The notes under the pieces: model-generated
The model's input: only the letters and a program-made list of their open reading frames with translations
Databases searched by the model: none
What the model was told of the DNA's origin: nothing
Source: Effusibacillus consociatus
GTDB lineage: Bacteria > Bacillota > Bacilli > Tumebacillales > Effusibacillaceae
Reading direction: 5' to 3'
Assembly (NCBI RefSeq): GCF_042652925.1
Contig: NZ_JBHSHC010000096.1
Coordinates: 62,001 to 126,000, forward strand
DNA length: 64,000 bases
Program-made: the position numbers and the translations under genes
Shown: positions 1 to 7,898 of the stretch, piece by piece
How the letters are laid out: each line of letters starts with the position of its first letter
Position numbering within the stretch: position 1 is the stretch's first letter

Positions 1-1
1 G

Positions 2-682
2 CTGATCGATCTATCGAACCGCCTGGGAATTAACAAAAGCTCTATGTATTCTCTGCTCAATACAATGGAAACGCTTGGTTGGGTGGTAAAGGGAAAAGGA
101 GATACCTATTCGCTGGGGCCAGCCCTAGGATCTTTAAGTGCTGCTTTTTTCCGACAGTTTCATTTGCTCCAGTCTTTTCACGAAGAAGCTGCATCGTCCG
201 CCAAACGTGTCGGCGAAACGATTCAATTGGCCGTGTTGAATGGAAGGCATGTTTTGTATTTGGCCAAAGAAGAAACTGCCGCACCTGTCCGAGTGGTTTC
301 CGACCCGGGAATGAGATTTCCCGCACACGCTACTTCTCTTGGAAAAGCGTTACTGACACAATTTGATTATGATTCCTTGCGGGAGCTTTATCATGACCAG
401 GAATTTGAAGCCATGACACCTTATACAGTCACAGATTTGGAACAATTGTGGGAGCAAGTGAAACAAAGCAAAATCAATGGGTATGCCTGTGATCTGCAGG
501 AAGCAGTGGCCGGTTTTTACTGTATCGCCGCCCCTGTCTATAACCACTCGGATCGAATCCTTGCTGCGGTTAGTTTCACGATGATGGAAACCGCCTGGCA
601 GGAAAAATTCGATTTGGCTCGTGATGAAATTGTGGATTTGGCCAGACGATTGTCGCAGAGAGCTGGTCATACAAGAACGTGA
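2..682 (+). CDS. IclR-family transcriptional regulator (5' end cut by window)
   Basis: The reading frame is open from base 2, so the true start lies upstream. The first visible residues (LSNRLGINKSSMYSLLNTME) look like the recognition-helix part of an IclR winged helix-turn-helix. The rest (about residues 40-225) matches the IclR effector-binding domain, with the usual 'FPAHATSLGKALL' segment and a C-terminal 'AAPVYNHSDRILAAVS' block. IclR proteins bind small acids or sugar acids and usually repress, sometimes activate, a neighbouring operon. An SDR gene follows 12 bases downstream. Palindromes at 2601-2617, 2663-2679 and 16082-16098 are likely operators for this protein or for the second IclR at 15230-16039. 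The effector is unknown; the neighbourhood suggests a sugar acid or its 2-keto-3-deoxy derivative. Confidence 0.9.
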   Translation: MIDLSNRLGINKSSMYSLLNTMETLGWVVKGKGDTYSLGPALGSLSAAFFRQFHLLQSFHEEAASSAKRVGETIQLAVLNGRHVLYLAKEETAAPVRVVSDPGMRFPAHATSLGKALLTQFDYDSLRELYHDQEFEAMTPYTVTDLEQLWEQVKQSKINGYACDLQEAVAGFYCIAAPVYNHSDRILAAVSFTMMETAWQEKFDLARDEIVDLARRLSQRAGHTRT

Positions 683-694
683 GGGGGATTGGGA

Positions 695-1468
695 GTGAGA
701 CTGAAGAACAAAGTGGCATTGATTACCGGTGCCGGTTCCGGAATCGGGAAAACCACTGCCTTGTTGTTCGCGAAAGAAGGAGCGAGGGTGATTGTGAATG
801 ATCTCTCCGAACAACATGGAACCGAAACTGCGGAAGAAATTTGTGAACACGGAGGGGAAGCCATTTTTCTGCGAGCGGATGTAAGCGTTTCCCCGGAAGT
901 GGAGGACTTGGTAAAAAGGGCGCTCGCCCGATATGGACAAATTGATGTACTGTTTAATAACGCCGGAATTGCCGGTGTGGGGGCCCTTCACGAAACCAGT
1001 GATGAACTGTGGGATCGGGTGATGAATGTAAATATCAAGGGTGTATTTTTACCGAGTAAATTTGTTATCCCTCATATGATGGAGCGTAAAGCTGGTTGCA
1101 TTATCAACATGTCATCCTGCATTGCCGAGATCGGGCTGATGCGACGGGCTGTATATGCCGCGACCAAGGGAGCGGTTCTGGCGTTAACAAAATCGATGCA
1201 AGTGGACTATGCCACTTACAATATTCGAGTCAACGCTTTGCTGCCGGGAACTATTTTGACTCCGTTTGTTGAAGACTACCTGAAAACTTCTTACGAGAAT
1301 CCGGATGAGGCGTTGCAAAACATTAAAAAACGTCAGTTGAGTGGCGACTTGGGGACGCCTGAAGATGTTGCGAAAGCAGCATTGTTTCTTGCGTCGGATG
1401 AATCAAAGTTTATGATGGGCTCTCCACTGTACATCGATGGAGGAGCCACCTTTGGCAAAATGGCGTAA
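695..1468 (+). CDS. SDR-family NAD(P)-dependent oxidoreductase
   Basis: A classical short-chain dehydrogenase of about 257 residues. The N-terminal cofactor motif TGAGSGIGK, the NNAG motif, the catalytic Ser in 'NMSS' and the YxxxK pair (YAATK) are all present, so it should be an active NAD(P)-dependent alcohol/ketone oxidoreductase. I chose the GTG at 695 because GAGGGGG (681-687) sits 7 bases before it; a TTG at 689 would be too close. It lies directly after an IclR gene and before a FAH-family gene, so it probably oxidises a sugar, lactone or hydroxy-acid intermediate. The substrate cannot be read from sequence. Confidence 0.9.
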   Translation: MRLKNKVALITGAGSGIGKTTALLFAKEGARVIVNDLSEQHGTETAEEICEHGGEAIFLRADVSVSPEVEDLVKRALARYGQIDVLFNNAGIAGVGALHETSDELWDRVMNVNIKGVFLPSKFVIPHMMERKAGCIINMSSCIAEIGLMRRAVYAATKGAVLALTKSMQVDYATYNIRVNALLPGTILTPFVEDYLKTSYENPDEALQNIKKRQLSGDLGTPEDVAKAALFLASDESKFMMGSPLYIDGGATFGKMA

Positions 1469-1473
1469 TACAC

Positions 1474-1577
1474 GCCCACGAAAGTGAAGCTGAATCTTCG
1501 AAGCATATTCCGAGTACTTTCGTGGGGACCCGGAAAGAATCTCAAGTGCCAATTCGTACTTTGGCGGGGACCCGGAA
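1474..1577 (+). repeat. Structured intergenic repeat, copy A plus a partial second copy
   Basis: Copy A has an 11-bp perfect stem, CCCACGAAAGT (1475-1485) with ACTTTCGTGGG (1516-1526), a small inner hairpin (GAAG 1486-1489 with CTTC 1496-1499) and a 3' tail GGACCCGGAA. The loop segment TTCCG (1508-1512) is complementary to CGGAA (1531-1535) downstream of the stem, so an H-type pseudoknot is possible. A partial copy of the 3' half follows at 1558-1577. A second full copy is at 10341-10401, with a compensatory base-pair change in the stem. Its function is unknown; it could be an RNA element, a repeat family or an RNA-processing site. Confidence 0.7.
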
Positions 1578-1634
1578 AAACCGTGGCAACCCAGCAACAA
1601 ATAAATCTAGTACATAGAAAAGGAGATACATAGG

Positions 1635-2495
1635 ATGAAGTTTTTAACGTTTCGAACAGAAGAGGGATTGAAGCTGGGAGTCAAAACGGAAAAAGGCGTA
1701 TTGCAAGTTCAGAAAACGGTGGAGGAGCTTCTTGCGGACGGTGAAAGAGTGTTGGACGAGGTATCTTCTTATGTAAGGCGGACCCTTGAAAGCGGTAACT
1801 CGGATGTGTTTCTTAACGAAGAGGAGTTATCTCTCGGACCTTGTGTTCCCAATCCGGGAAAGATCATTTGTGTGGGGCTCAACTACCGGAAACATGCGGA
1901 AGAGTCCAATATGCCGATCCCTGAGTATCCGATTCTGTTTAATAAATTTGATAACACAGTTGCCGCTCACGGAGACATTATTGACCTGCCATTCAACTCC
2001 GAGCAGGTAGACTATGAAGCGGAATTGGTGATTGTAATCGGCAAAACAGCCAAGCGTGTACCGAAGGAAGAAGCTTTAAATTATGTCTTTGGCTATTGTG
2101 CAGTAAACGACTTGTCTGCACGTGACCTGCAGTTCCGAACCAATCAATGGCTGCTTGGCAAATGCTGTGACGGATTCAGTCCGTTGGGTCCTTATCTGGT
2201 CACGTCGGATGAAGTTGGAAACCCGAACGATCTGGGGATTCGTTCTTATGTGAACGGAGAGATCCGGCAAAACTCAAACACAGCCGATATGGTCTTCTAT
2301 TGCGATGAATTGGTCAGTTATATCTCTCAATTCATGACTCTTCAGCCTGGCGATATTATACTGACGGGAACTCCGGAAGGAGTAATTTTCGGATATCCGA
2401 AAGAGGAACAAGTGTGGCTGAAGGACGGGGATGAAGTTACGATCGAAATTGACAAATTGGGCGGCCTAACCAACCGGATGAAGCAAGAGGTGTAA
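1635..2495 (+). CDS. Fumarylacetoacetate hydrolase (FAH) family protein
   Basis: 286 residues with the FAH-family core. 'PGKIICVGLNYRKHAEE' (about 75-91) is the usual entry to the catalytic domain. Metal-binding acidic residues occur in 'DYEAELVIVIG', and the C-terminal 'GDIILTGTPEGVIFG' is typical. Members hydrolyse or decarboxylate 2,4-dioxo acids such as acylpyruvates or 2,4-diketo-3-deoxy sugar acids. Next to an SDR, this fits a non-phosphorylating sugar-acid route in which the SDR makes the 2,4-diketo acid and this enzyme cleaves it; that is inference. AAGGAG lies 9 bases before the ATG. It is the last gene before the terminator at 2618-2640. Confidence 0.88.
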   Translation: MKFLTFRTEEGLKLGVKTEKGVLQVQKTVEELLADGERVLDEVSSYVRRTLESGNSDVFLNEEELSLGPCVPNPGKIICVGLNYRKHAEESNMPIPEYPILFNKFDNTVAAHGDIIDLPFNSEQVDYEAELVIVIGKTAKRVPKEEALNYVFGYCAVNDLSARDLQFRTNQWLLGKCCDGFSPLGPYLVTSDEVGNPNDLGIRSYVNGEIRQNSNTADMVFYCDELVSYISQFMTLQPGDIILTGTPEGVIFGYPKEEQVWLKDGDEVTIEIDKLGGLTNRMKQEV

Positions 2496-2600
2496 AAAAA
2501 TATTTCATATCTCGACTTTATTGTCGAAAAATTATTCATTGACAAGTCAATTGGACTGAAATAATATTAATTTCAGAATAAGACGAAATTACAGAATTTA

Positions 2601-2617
2601 GTTTTATAATATCAAAC
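2601..2617. promoter_or_regulatory. Putative IclR operator 1 (imperfect palindrome)
   Basis: GTTTTATAATATCAAAC differs by one base from a perfect palindrome and encloses TATAAT (2605-2610), a good -10 box. The same pattern recurs at 2663-2679 and 16082-16098. Two IclR genes in the window are candidate binders. Confidence 0.65.
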
Positions 2618-2640
2618 AACCGGTCGTGGACCGGTTTTTA
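2618..2640 (+). terminator. Intrinsic terminator-like hairpin
   Basis: AACCGGTC, loop GTG, GACCGGTT followed by a T-run. It lies between two putative operators, so it may end the upstream IclR-SDR-FAH unit or attenuate a transcript started at operator 1. Confidence 0.7.
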
Positions 2641-2662
2641 CACCAAGCAAAATGAAAACTTG

Positions 2663-2679
2663 GTTTTATATTATAAAAC
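2663..2679. promoter_or_regulatory. Putative IclR operator 2 (perfect palindrome)
   Basis: GTTTTATATTATAAAAC is a perfect 17-bp palindrome with a central T. It lies about 125 bases upstream of the TRAP binding-protein start and matches the sites at 2601 and 16082. Confidence 0.7.
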
Positions 2680-2803
2680 TATTTATGTTGGCAGTAGAAA
2701 AAAGAATTTTAAGGTGGTGGTTTTAAATAAGGGAGAAGGTTGCGTTTTATCCGGAATGACAGCGTTTTCAATGAGATGGTAATTATAAAGGGAGGTCTTT
2801 TGA

Positions 2804-3838
2804 ATGAAAACGGGGATTGCACTTATTTCGAGTCTTACTTTAGCAACATCCATTTTGGTGTCAGGCTGCGGAAGCAGTAAAACTGCCACCTCTGAAAGCG
2901 GTAACACAGCGGCCAAAACCCACACGATTAAAATTGCAAACTATTTTGCCGAGAATCATCCGCAAAATGTCGCTCTTCGTGAGAAATTCAAACCGCTGGT
3001 TGAAAAGAATTCGAACGGTACTCTCAAAGTGGAAATCTATGAAAACAGCAAACTGGGTGCAGAAAAAGAATTTTATGACGGAGTGCGAAACGGCACAATT
3101 GAAATGGGAATCCCCGGAATGATCATGCAGGCCGATATTCCCAAAATGGCGATCCCTGAACTGCCGTTCTTGTTCAAAGATTATAAACATGCCAAGACTG
3201 TGCTGAGTGGCCCTCTTGGTAAGGAATTGACGGCTGAAATGGAAGCGAAACACGGAGTTCGTGTCCTGGCCTGGAGTGCAAATGGTTTCCGCATGGTTTC
3301 CAGCAATAAGTCAATTACAAACTTGGAAGACTTTAAAGGTTTCCGCCTGAGAATGCCGAACATTCCCAACTACATAGCATTGGGGAAATCTTGGGGAGCG
3401 AACGTAACACCTATGCCCATTTCAGAAGTGTTCGCGGCTCTTGAGCAAAAAGTGGTGGACGGACAGGAAAATCCGATTGCGACCCTGCGTGCCTCCGGTT
3501 GGTACGAAGTGCAAAAACATGTGCTTGAATCCCGCCATATGTTCAGCCCGAACGTTTATATCGTAAACAATAAGTTTTGGCAGAAGCTGACTCCTGAGCA
3601 GCAAAAAGCAGTTGAGGAAGCCTCGAAAGCCGCCGCTGATTATGAATGGGAACTGCTTGAGAAGAACGAAGCAACGGACAAAAAATTCCTTGAAGAAAAA
3701 GGCTTAAAATTCCATACTCCGGATGACAATTTCAAAAAACAAATGCAATCTGCAGCACAGCCGATTTACGAAGAATTCTACAAGAAAAATCCCTCGACAA
3801 AAGAGTTGATCGAAAAAATCAAAGCCGAAGCAAAATAA
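2804..3838 (+). CDS. TRAP transporter substrate-binding protein (DctP family), first of two here
   Basis: 344 residues. The N-terminal signal peptide ends in a lipobox (VSGC, Cys at about 23), so this is a membrane-anchored lipoprotein that delivers a carboxylate substrate to the DctQ/DctM permease. The DctP fold is recognisable from 'GTIEMGIPG', 'ELPFLFKDYKHA', 'NGFRMVSSNKSI', 'FKGFRLRMPNIPN' (with the conserved carboxylate-binding Arg) and 'VFAALEQKVVDGQENP'. GGGAGG precedes the ATG. Genes for the small and large membrane subunits follow at once. The gene context suggests an aldonate or related sugar acid as substrate. Confidence 0.95.
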   Translation: MKTGIALISSLTLATSILVSGCGSSKTATSESGNTAAKTHTIKIANYFAENHPQNVALREKFKPLVEKNSNGTLKVEIYENSKLGAEKEFYDGVRNGTIEMGIPGMIMQADIPKMAIPELPFLFKDYKHAKTVLSGPLGKELTAEMEAKHGVRVLAWSANGFRMVSSNKSITNLEDFKGFRLRMPNIPNYIALGKSWGANVTPMPISEVFAALEQKVVDGQENPIATLRASGWYEVQKHVLESRHMFSPNVYIVNNKFWQKLTPEQQKAVEEASKAAADYEWELLEKNEATDKKFLEEKGLKFHTPDDNFKKQMQSAAQPIYEEFYKKNPSTKELIEKIKAEAK

Positions 3839-3877
3839 TCAACCGGGTATTTGACAAGCCCGAAAGGGGGTAAATCC

Positions 3878-4429
3878 ATGCAGACAATTTCAAAAGCGGT
3901 CAGCAATTTGTTAAAGATCGCAATTGCATCTTCTTTGGCACTGATGTCCATTTTGGTTTTTGGCAACGTTGTCCTGCGTTATGCGTTTAATTCCGGTATT
4001 ACATGGTCGGAAGAGATGTCCCGATTCCTGTTTATATGGATGATCTTTTTGGGAGCTATTCTTGGGTTGAAAGAGAATGAGCATCTCGGCGTGGATATGC
4101 TTGTAAAAAAACTGCCGGTTAAGCTCCAAAAAGTTGTCTATGTAATCAGCAACTTGCTGATTCTGTATATTCTCTGGCTGGTGTTGGACGGCAGTTGGAA
4201 AATGACAGAGCTGAATATGGATAGTCAGGCACCTGCTACAGGCTTGCCGCTCGCTTTTGTATACGGAATTGGTGTGGTCTCGAGCTTAGGCATGGGGATC
4301 ATTATACTTAACAATTTGTTCCGCGTCCTGTTTCAAAAGATATCGATCAACGACTTGATCATGACACGGGAGTCGGAAGAAGTATCAGATCACAACGTTA
4401 AGACGGATGCGAAGGGGGTCACAACATGA
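3878..4429 (+). CDS. TRAP transporter small permease (DctQ family)
   Basis: About 183 residues with four predicted membrane segments (near residues 10-30, 45-65, 85-105 and 125-150). 'SGITWSEEMSRFLFIWMIFL' is the typical DctQ signature. It is the small membrane subunit of the TRAP transporter and bridges the binding protein and DctM. I chose ATG 3878 because AAAGGGGG (3863-3870) is 7 bases upstream; the TTG at 3851 has no ribosome binding site. It overlaps dctM by 4 bases (ATGA). Confidence 0.92.
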   Translation: MQTISKAVSNLLKIAIASSLALMSILVFGNVVLRYAFNSGITWSEEMSRFLFIWMIFLGAILGLKENEHLGVDMLVKKLPVKLQKVVYVISNLLILYILWLVLDGSWKMTELNMDSQAPATGLPLAFVYGIGVVSSLGMGIIILNNLFRVLFQKISINDLIMTRESEEVSDHNVKTDAKGVTT

Positions 4430-5709
4430 CATTAACGGTCTTCGTCGGTTCACTGCTTGGTGCAATGGCGTTGGGGATGCCTATCGCTTATGCGCTTCTG
4501 ATAAGTGGTGTGGCCCTTATGTTTGTCCTTGACGTGTTTGACAGCCAAATTATTGCACAAAACCTGATCAATGGTGCAGACAACTTCCCCTTGATGGCAA
4601 TTCCATTTTTTATCCTTGCCGGGGAGTTAATGAACGGCGGAGGCATTTCGAAACGAATTGTATCGTTTGCGATGTCCCTTGTCGGACATATTCGCGGCGG
4701 ACTTGGTTATGTTGCGATCATAGGCAGCATTTTATTTGCCGGTCTGTCCGGATCGGCTGTCGCGGATACAGCAGCTCTTGGTGCCATTTTGATTCCTATG
4801 ATGGTGAAAGCGGGCTATGACCGAAACAAGGCGACAGGCCTCATTGCGGGGAGCGGAATCATTGCTCCGGTAATTCCGCCAAGCATCCCGATGATCATCT
4901 TTGGAGTAACCGCAAACGTATCGATAACAAAATTGTTTCTCGGCGGGATTGTTCCGGGTCTTCTGATGGCAGCAGGGCTGGCAATAGCTTGGTGGTGGAT
5001 GGTTCGGAATGGACAATTTGAAGTACAGCCCCGCAAATCAGGTAAGGAAATTTTCCGGGCAACGGTGGAGGCTGTTTGGGCCCTTATGCTGCCCGTCATC
5101 ATTGTTGTAGGTATGCGCGGAGGCGTCTTTACCCCGACGGAAGCTGCGGTTGTTGCAGTTTTCTACGCGCTGTTTGTCGGTTTGTTTGTCTACCGTGAGC
5201 TGAAAATCAAAGATCTCTACGAACTGTTGGTATCGTCTGCCAAGACGACAAGTGTGGTCATGTTCCTTGCCGCTGCAGCCATGGTATCCGCGTGGTTGAT
5301 TACGGTTGCAAATATTCCGGCTGAAATAACCGATTTACTGGAACCGGTAATGGATAACAAGATCCTTCTTTTGTTGATGATTAACTTGCTGGTATTTCTT
5401 GTAGGCACTGCCGTAGATTTGACGCCTACTATTTTGATCCTTACACCAGTTCTTATGCCAATTATCCAAAAGGCTGGAATTGATCCGGTATACTTCGGAA
5501 TTCTATTTATTGTCAATAATGTAATCGGATTGCTGACTCCGCCGGTAGGTACGGTTTTAAATGTCGCCTGCGGTGTGGGGAAAGTAGATATGCAAGGCGT
5601 TATGAAAGGTGTCTGGCCGTTCTTATTGGTTCATTGCGTAATTCTCTTGCTGCTGATTCTATTCCCGGAAATCGTTACTGTTCCAATAGAATTCCTGGAG
5701 AAAAAATAA
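4426..5709 (+). CDS. TRAP transporter large permease (DctM family)
   Basis: 427 residues with about 12 hydrophobic segments. Hallmarks of the DctM sodium-coupled permease are 'NFPLMAIPFFILAGELMNGG', 'GLSGSAVADTAALGAILIP' and 'IAPVIPPSIPMIIFG'. The start codon overlaps the dctQ stop, indicating translational coupling. With the binding proteins at 2804 and 6812 it would form one importer served by two possible substrate receptors. Confidence 0.95.
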   Translation: MTLTVFVGSLLGAMALGMPIAYALLISGVALMFVLDVFDSQIIAQNLINGADNFPLMAIPFFILAGELMNGGGISKRIVSFAMSLVGHIRGGLGYVAIIGSILFAGLSGSAVADTAALGAILIPMMVKAGYDRNKATGLIAGSGIIAPVIPPSIPMIIFGVTANVSITKLFLGGIVPGLLMAAGLAIAWWWMVRNGQFEVQPRKSGKEIFRATVEAVWALMLPVIIVVGMRGGVFTPTEAAVVAVFYALFVGLFVYRELKIKDLYELLVSSAKTTSVVMFLAAAAMVSAWLITVANIPAEITDLLEPVMDNKILLLLMINLLVFLVGTAVDLTPTILILTPVLMPIIQKAGIDPVYFGILFIVNNVIGLLTPPVGTVLNVACGVGKVDMQGVMKGVWPFLLVHCVILLLLILFPEIVTVPIEFLEKK

Positions 5710-5733
5710 CAGTTGATTCGGAGGTGGAGATCG

Positions 5734-6774
5734 GTGGCGAAATGGAAAGTCGTTGTAACAGATTGGGAGTATGCGGATCTGCGTTACGAAGAACGAGTTT
5801 TGCGTCATGAGGAGATTGAATTGGTTTCGGCCCAATGCCGAACGGAAGAAGAAGTGATTGAAGCCTGCCGGGATGCGGATGGAATCATCAATCAATATGC
5901 GCCCATCAGCCGCAAGGTGATTGAATCGCTCAAGAAATGCAAGGTTATTACAAGATACGGTGTAGGTGTGAATACGGTTGACTTGAACGTGGCCACTGAG
6001 AAAGGAATTTGTGTGGCGAATGTTCCTGATTACTGTATGGATGAAGTAGCTGACCACGCGCTTGCTTTATTACTGGACTTGACAAGGAAAGTAACCCTGG
6101 CAAACCGATATGTGAAAAACGGGAAGTGGGATTTTAAGGTTACTCAACCGATATATCGGTTACGGGGACGCACTCTTGGTCTAGCGGGATTTGGCAGAAT
6201 TCCTCAATCTCTGGCAGAGAAAGTGAAACCTCTGGGGCTGGAAGTGATTGCGTTTGACCCCTATGTTCCGGAAGCGGTAGCGAGGGACAAGGGAGTGACT
6301 CTCGTTTCTCTGGATGAGTTATGCCAAAAGGCTGATATTCTATCGGTTCACGCTCCGCTCACTCCCTCCACACAAGGATTGCTCGGGAAAAAGCAGTTTG
6401 AATTGATGAAAAAAGATGCATTTGTGATTAATACATCCCGGGGTCCTGTAATTGATGAGGGAGCTCTAGTTGAAGCTTTACAGGAAGGTCGCATTGCCGG
6501 TGCCGGCCTCGATGTAGTGGAGGAAGAACCGATTCGTGCAGATCATCCGTTGCTTTCAATGGAAAATGTGGTTTTAACGCCGCATGTCGCTTGGTATTCG
6601 GAAGAAGCTGCCGCTGAGATGCGTTCAAAGGCGGCCCTGGGAATTGTCGATGTGCTATTGCACGGGGAATATCCAAAATATTTGATTAACCGGCAAGTCA
6701 AAGAAAAAGTTTCACTTCAAGCCAGCAAGCCGGAACAGCGATATATTTTAGAACACTTTGCTGTCATGAAGTAA
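5734..6774 (+). CDS. D-isomer-specific 2-hydroxyacid dehydrogenase (C-terminal-binding-protein type)
   Basis: About 346 residues. The Rossmann domain starts at 'LGLAGFGRIPQSLA'. The third position of the dinucleotide motif is Pro, where Gly or Ala is usual. Catalytic residues are visible as Arg in 'NTSRGPVIDEGALVEAL', Glu in 'DVVEEEPI' and His in 'LTPHVAWYS'. The family reduces 2-keto acids to D-2-hydroxy acids, or the reverse, with NAD(P)H. GTG 5734 is chosen because GGAGGTG (5720-5726) is 7 bases away. It sits between the TRAP permease and a second binding protein, so it probably interconverts a 2-keto and a 2-hydroxy sugar acid. Confidence 0.88.
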   Translation: MAKWKVVVTDWEYADLRYEERVLRHEEIELVSAQCRTEEEVIEACRDADGIINQYAPISRKVIESLKKCKVITRYGVGVNTVDLNVATEKGICVANVPDYCMDEVADHALALLLDLTRKVTLANRYVKNGKWDFKVTQPIYRLRGRTLGLAGFGRIPQSLAEKVKPLGLEVIAFDPYVPEAVARDKGVTLVSLDELCQKADILSVHAPLTPSTQGLLGKKQFELMKKDAFVINTSRGPVIDEGALVEALQEGRIAGAGLDVVEEEPIRADHPLLSMENVVLTPHVAWYSEEAAAEMRSKAALGIVDVLLHGEYPKYLINRQVKEKVSLQASKPEQRYILEHFAVMK

Positions 6775-6811
6775 GACTATATAAAACTATCAAATTAAAA
6801 GGGGTCAGATT

Positions 6812-7867
6812 ATGAAAAAATGGGTGAAAAACGCAGCGATTGCTCTGGTAATTCCCAGTCTTCTCGCAACGGTAGTAGGATGCGGAAGCGGTAAAACTGA
6901 TGGAGGTTCCGCACAGCCAGCAGCTTCCGGTGGAGCCAAGGAACGGGTAATTAAAGCAGGGATTGGTCTGAATGAGGATCATCCACAAGGGCAAGGTCTA
7001 AAGAAGTTTAAGGAAATTGTCGAAGCCAAAACCGGCGGAAAAATAAAGGTGCAAACGTACTTCGCTGCACAGTTGGGTGACGACCAAAAAATGACCGAAG
7101 CTCTTAAGGGCGGATTGCAGGAAATCACCATTCCTTCCACTTCTCCGTTGGTGGGCACCGTGAAAGAATACGGCATTTTCGACTTTCCGTTCGTATTCAA
7201 TGATCCGAAGGAAGCGGATGCAGTTCTTGACGGTCCTCTCGGGAAAAAATTGCTTGATAAACTGCCGCAGCACGGCTTGGTTGGTCTCGGATACTGGGAA
7301 AACGGTTTCCGCAACTTGACGAACAGTAAACGACCTGTTGCAACAGCGGATGACTTCAAAGGTTTGAAGATTCGTACGATGCAGAACAAAGTGCATCTGG
7401 ATGCATTTAAAGCTTTGGGTGCGAATCCGACACCGATGGCTTTCTCAGAAGTGTTCAGCGCACTTGAAAGCAAAACGGTTGATGGTCAGGAAAATCCGCT
7501 GGCGACAATCGAGTCGAACAAGTTCAATGAAGTGCAGCCTTACTTGAGCCTGACAAACCATGTTTACACTCCGTTCGTGTTCCTGGTCAGCAAAAAGTTC
7601 TGGGATCAGCTTTCCGCCGACGAAAAGAAAATCATGCAGGATGCGGCAGTTGAAGCGGGTAAATATCAGCGTGAGATTAGCCGTCAGCAAAATGGAAAAT
7701 CGCTTGAAAGCCTGAAGGCGAAAGGCATGAAAGTTAACGAAGTTTCAGCTGCTGACAAGGCAAAAATTCAGGAAGCGATTAAGCCTGTTATCGACAAATA
7801 TGCAAAAGAATTCGGTGAAGACCTGGTGAAAGAAATGTACGAAGAAGTAAAAAAAGCACGTAAGTAA
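6812..7867 (+). CDS. TRAP transporter substrate-binding protein (DctP family), second
   Basis: 351 residues with a lipoprotein signal (VVGC, Cys at about 24). Family blocks include 'FDFPFVFNDPKEADAVLDGP', 'WENGFRNLTNSKRPV', 'FKGLKIRTMQNKVH' (conserved Arg) and 'FSALESKTVDGQENPLA'. No dctQ/dctM pair follows, so it is likely to share the membrane subunits at 3878-5709 with the first binding protein. It resembles the binding protein at 27768 more than the one at 2804, judged by eye from shared blocks such as 'WENGFRN' and 'LKIRTM'. The LarA-like gene follows 31 bases downstream. Confidence 0.94.
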   Translation: MKKWVKNAAIALVIPSLLATVVGCGSGKTDGGSAQPAASGGAKERVIKAGIGLNEDHPQGQGLKKFKEIVEAKTGGKIKVQTYFAAQLGDDQKMTEALKGGLQEITIPSTSPLVGTVKEYGIFDFPFVFNDPKEADAVLDGPLGKKLLDKLPQHGLVGLGYWENGFRNLTNSKRPVATADDFKGLKIRTMQNKVHLDAFKALGANPTPMAFSEVFSALESKTVDGQENPLATIESNKFNEVQPYLSLTNHVYTPFVFLVSKKFWDQLSADEKKIMQDAAVEAGKYQREISRQQNGKSLESLKAKGMKVNEVSAADKAKIQEAIKPVIDKYAKEFGEDLVKEMYEEVKKARK

Positions 7868-7898
7868 TTAGTATGTCCTGATTGAGGAGGATCGGCAA

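Larger units (their letters stand above)
2496..2803 (+). other. Regulatory intergenic region upstream of the TRAP operon
   Basis: This AT-rich stretch holds no convincing gene. It contains two near-identical palindromes (2601-2617 and 2663-2679), the first enclosing a perfect TATAAT. Between them lies an intrinsic terminator-like hairpin (2618-2640). The ribosome binding site GGGAGGTC for the binding-protein gene is at its end. The layout suggests that the upstream operon ends here and that the TRAP operon promoter is controlled by an IclR regulator. Confidence 0.7.
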
